From a bacterium (GTDB lineage Bacteria; Krumholzibacteriota; Krumholzibacteriia; LZORAL124-64-63), in contig JAAESD010000333.1 of NCBI GenBank assembly GCA_024229695.1, positions 1-57,667 of the forward strand: a DNA stretch of 57,667 nucleotides, written 5' to 3'. The position numbers and the translations under genes were made by a program. The stretch's first letter is position 1; each line of letters starts with the position of its first letter. This document shows positions 55,201 through 57,667 of the stretch, in pieces. The notes below the pieces were generated by a model. That model was not told the origin of the DNA. It made no database searches and saw nothing but the letters and a program-made list of their open reading frames with translations.

Positions 55201-55238
55201 AAAAAAGGCTGAGCCAAATGGCTCAGCCTTTTTTTTTA
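55201..55238. terminator. Bidirectional intrinsic terminator
   Basis: A perfect 10-bp stem (55206-55215 with 55220-55229, AGGCTGAGCC arm) and a 4-base loop carry ten T on the plus side (55229-55238) and six A on the other (55201-55206). It separates the convergent lipoprotein gene and metK. Confidence 0.95.
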
Positions 55239-55250
55239 TAATTACAATCT

Positions 55251-56405
55251 TTAAAGCATTGCCTGCAACTGATCAACCATATCAGTTTTTTCCCAGGTGA
55301 AAGTTTCTTCTTCTCTGCCAAAATGCCCATATGCAGCAGTTGCCCTGTAAATTGCTCTCTTCAAATCCAGTTTTGTTATGATACCTTTTGGAGTCAGATC
55401 AAACAACTTTGCAACAATGTCTGCTATCTCCTTGTCAGGACGTTTTCCTGTACCAAAAGTATCGACCATCAAAGACACTGGCTCTGCAACGCCAATTGCG
55501 TACGCAACCTGAACCTGGCATCTATCGGCAAGTTCGGCAGCGACAATATTCTTGGCTACATAACGCGCAGCATAAGTTGCCGACCTGTCAACCTTGGATG
55601 GATCTTTGCCTGAAAATGCACCACCACCGTGAGGAGCGCTGCCGCCATACGTATCGACAATAATTTTACGGCCAGTCAAACCACAGTCTCCTTGTGGACC
55701 ACCAATCACAAACCTTCCAGTCGGGTTTATGTGTATTTTCAGGTCATCTGAATCGATATCGAATTCAGCTATAACAGGTTTGATTACCGACTCAATAACA
55801 GCTTCTCTGATTTCAGGTTGCTCAACATTGTCAGTGTGCATTGTAGACACTACCAATGTGTCGAGTGCTTTTGGGAAACCATCTTCATAAAGAACTGTAG
55901 CCTGTGTCTTGCCATCCGGACATGCCCAGGGCAAGGTGCCATCTTTACGAGCATCTGCCAACCGCATTGCAAGACGATGTGAGAGTGTTATAGGCAACGG
56001 CATCAAAACATCTGTTTCGCGGCAGGCATAACCAAACATCAGCCCCTGATCACCGGCTCCTTGCTCATGCCCAGCATCTTCTATTAATCCTCTTGAGATA
56101 TCTGGGCTTTGCTTATCAAGGGAAAGCAGTACAGCGCAAGTTTCAGAATCAAACCCGAATTCACTTGATGTATAACCTATGTCTTTGATTACACCACGAA
56201 CCAATTCTGGAATCTCTACATAAGTTTCTGTTGTAACTTCGCCTGCAACAATTGCCATGCCTGTAGTAACCATTGTCTCGCATGCTACCCTGCTTTCCGG
56301 GTCATCAGCCAGCATTGCATCGAGTATTGCGTCTGACACTTGATCTGCTACTTTATCCGGATGTCCTTCTGTAACAGACTCACTGGTAAACAAATGTTTT
56401 TTCAT
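55251..56405 (-). CDS. metK: S-adenosylmethionine synthetase
   Basis: The 384-residue enzyme makes S-adenosylmethionine from methionine and ATP. Motifs are [40 protein letters not shown] and [30 protein letters not shown] precedes the ATG at 56405, which overlaps the upstream nucleotidyltransferase stop by four bases. No SAM riboswitch precedes it. Confidence 0.98.
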   Translation of the reverse strand: MKKHLFTSESVTEGHPDKVADQVSDAILDAMLADDPESRVACETMVTTGMAIVAGEVTTETYVEIPELVRGVIKDIGYTSSEFGFDSETCAVLLSLDKQSPDISRGLIEDAGHEQGAGDQGLMFGYACRETDVLMPLPITLSHRLAMRLADARKDGTLPWACPDGKTQATVLYEDGFPKALDTLVVSTMHTDNVEQPEIREAVIESVIKPVIAEFDIDSDDLKIHINPTGRFVIGGPQGDCGLTGRKIIVDTYGGSAPHGGGAFSGKDPSKVDRSATYAARYVAKNIVAAELADRCQVQVAYAIGVAEPVSLMVDTFGTGKRPDKEIADIVAKLFDLTPKGIITKLDLKRAIYRATAAYGHFGREEETFTWEKTDMVDQLQAML

Positions 56406-57376
56406 TTCTGTTCCTTTGTACTTCCTGATTCCAGTTCACACCAATCACCAATGTTCACACTGCCAGTATAATTGCTAACTAATGCACTCTCACCAACCAA
56501 ACTGTCACTTAATTTACTGTCGATCACTTTGGCATTGGGACCAATCACACAATCACTTAATTCACAATTCCTGATTACTGCTCCTGCTGATATAGAAACA
56601 AAAGCCCCAATTTTTGAATCAACAATTTCAACGTCACTGGCAATACTGCATTGAGAGTAATCTCCGGATTTTGAACCCTCAAGTAATACTCTATTAGTTT
56701 CAATCCAGGTTTCTTTTGCACCACAATCATACCAATCTTCAATTGGTGCGATTGAGAACTTTATTCCCTGAGCGAGCATATCCTGCAGCCCATCAGTAAG
56801 CTGAAACTCACCTCTATTGCGTTTATTGTTTTCAATAATATCTGTCATAGCATTCCATAATGCCGATGCATCTCTTATCAAATATGCTCCCACAATTGCC
56901 AGATTGCTTGGTGGTATTTCCGGCTTTTCAACAAACTCAGCAATAGAATCACCATCCATCCTTACAACACCAAACCGTCTTGGGTCATCCACTTCACGAA
57001 CTGCTATACAGTTATCTTCTGCAGCCAGTAATGATGCATAATCGGCTTTCAGAATTGTATCCCCAAGGATGCAGAAAAATGGATTATCACCAATTGCTTC
57101 ACGTGCAGTCCACAGCGCATGACCTAGGCCAAGCATTTCAGCTTGCTCCACAAAAGTAACATCAACTTCAGGGTATTCTTTATGAAACCACTCTCGCACT
57201 GAGTCGCCACAAAAACCGATAATTATTACAAAGCCATCAATTCCGGCTTCCAATAGATCATCGACTATATGACCAAGTATGGGTTTTCCTGCTACAGGTA
57301 ACAGTGCTTTTGGTTTGTTCAATGTATGTGGGCGCAATCTTGTACCCATTCCAGCTGCTGGAATTAGTGCTTTCAT
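56402..57376 (-). CDS. Sugar-phosphate nucleotidyltransferase with left-handed beta-helix tail
   Basis: The 324-residue enzyme begins [20 protein letters not shown] with [17 protein letters not shown], the NDP-sugar pyrophosphorylase motif set. FCILGDTIL (about 103-111) and EFVEKPE (147-153) are also present. The end (about 230-310) has hexapeptide-like turns ([40 protein letters not shown]) of a left-handed beta-helix. The base and sugar cannot be fixed from motifs; a dTDP- or UDP-glucose, or mannose, pyrophosphorylase are all possible. The isomerase upstream ends three bases before its start. Confidence 0.85.
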   Translation of the reverse strand: MKALIPAAGMGTRLRPHTLNKPKALLPVAGKPILGHIVDDLLEAGIDGFVIIIGFCGDSVREWFHKEYPEVDVTFVEQAEMLGLGHALWTAREAIGDNPFFCILGDTILKADYASLLAAEDNCIAVREVDDPRRFGVVRMDGDSIAEFVEKPEIPPSNLAIVGAYLIRDASALWNAMTDIIENNKRNRGEFQLTDGLQDMLAQGIKFSIAPIEDWYDCGAKETWIETNRVLLEGSKSGDYSQCSIASDVEIVDSKIGAFVSISAGAVIRNCELSDCVIGPNAKVIDSKLSDSLVGESALVSNYTGSVNIGDWCELESGSTKEQK

Positions 57377-57379
57377 CTA

Positions 57380-57667
57380 CTATAGTCCTTCCGTGAGTCT
57401 CTCTTTGAGTGTATCAATTCTGGCCACAGGCATAGGATCTTTGTCAGCAACCTGGGCAAGATGGCATGAATAGTAATCACCAAATTGTACCATAGAGAAA
57501 ATCTGGGCAAGTTTAGAATTACCTTTTGCCTGAAATTCATTAATAAACTTGAATTGGCTGTCGAGCAAATCATTTGTTATTTCAACTCGTTTGGACACTT
57601 GTGGATGCTCACCCTTGCCCCTCAAAACAATCAAGCAGTAGTCTCCGGCAGTATCATCCCAACCAAC
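57380..57667 (-). CDS. Phosphoglucose/phosphomannose isomerase, C-terminal part (partial)
   Basis: The last 95 codons of a gene that enters from the right edge. The sequence (DYCLIVLRGKGEHPQVSKR, then SKLAQIFSMVQFGDYYS and DPMPVARIDTLKERL) matches the C-terminal region of bifunctional PGI/PMI enzymes with SIS domains. The catalytic part lies outside the window. It is in one unit with the sugar nucleotidyltransferase and metK and would supply hexose phosphates for nucleotide sugars. Confidence 0.75.
   Translation of the reverse strand, partial: VGWDDTAGDYCLIVLRGKGEHPQVSKRVEITNDLLDSQFKFINEFQAKGNSKLAQIFSMVQFGDYYSCHLAQVADKDPMPVARIDTLKERLTEGL

Noticed and set aside
1-57667. CRISPR arrays, insertion sequences, phage genes or attachment sites
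   Set aside because: No regularly spaced repeats, transposase or integrase motifs, or terminal inverted repeats were seen; almost all sequence is accounted for by housekeeping and envelope genes.

Overview
The window looks like a chromosomal segment of a Gram-negative bacterium of the FCB superphylum, outside or at the edge of classical Bacteroidota. Evidence: a SprA-type outer-membrane translocon (44820-51317), a PorV/PorQ-like protein (445-1377), a secreted protein with a C-terminal type A sorting domain of the type IX secretion system (T9SS, 1436-4237), a large TonB-dependent receptor, LptF/LptG, several lipoproteins, and a partial protein resembling the GWxTD family. The genus cannot be named from this. 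Base composition looks AT-leaning and even. I see no insertion sequence, phage gene, tRNA, rRNA or CRISPR array, so this reads as core genome.

Layout. (1) 1-7509, minus strand: TonB receptor, sorting-domain protein and PorV-like protein, bounded by a strong sigma70-like promoter (7481-7509) and an intrinsic terminator (391-430); beyond the terminator is a partial GWxTD-like gene. (2) 7530-10907, minus: an oligopeptide-type ABC importer (two permeases and a fused double ATPase) with no binding protein nearby. (3) 11029-14324, plus: a large lipoprotein and an outer-membrane barrel protein. (4) 14321-23032, minus: cyclophilin, uvrA, the glycine cleavage genes gcvT-gcvH-gcvPA-gcvPB and a lipM-type octanoyltransferase that may lipoylate GcvH. 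(5) 23103-24413, plus: a single cysteine desulfurase unit. (6) 24436-32778, minus: OmpA-like lipoprotein, asnS, ktrA, ktrB, M16 peptidase, pnp, rpsO, with a strong promoter before rpsO. (7) 32857-43886, minus: the translation and transcription operon rimP-nusA-ylxQ-infB-[rbfA::nrnA fusion]-truB-ribF, continuing into rfbA, rfbC and cysC. (8) 43901-51317, minus: sprA overlapping a secreted glutaminyl cyclase-like gene. (9) 51442-55238, plus: lptF-lptG and a PKD/lamin-tail lipoprotein. (10) 55251 to the end, minus: metK, a sugar nucleotidyltransferase and the C-terminal end of a phosphoglucose/phosphomannose isomerase.

How the genes work together. SprA, the PorV-like protein and the sorting-domain cargo are parts of one secretion route. 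The glutaminyl cyclase overlapping sprA fits the known habit of Bacteroidota to place Gln at +1 after the signal peptide and cyclise it; three predicted exported proteins here have Gln at that place. LipM and GcvH/P/T form one metabolic module. CysC makes PAPS, and the NrnA half of the RbfA fusion belongs to a family that can hydrolyse PAP, in the same gene cluster as dTDP-sugar genes.

The items I would look at first are the RbfA-NrnA fusion protein, the promoter plus tandem hairpin/terminator leader before rimP-nusA-infB, the structured leader before rpsO-pnp, and the sprA/glutaminyl cyclase pair. I found no wholly unknown multi-gene system that I can defend from sequence alone.
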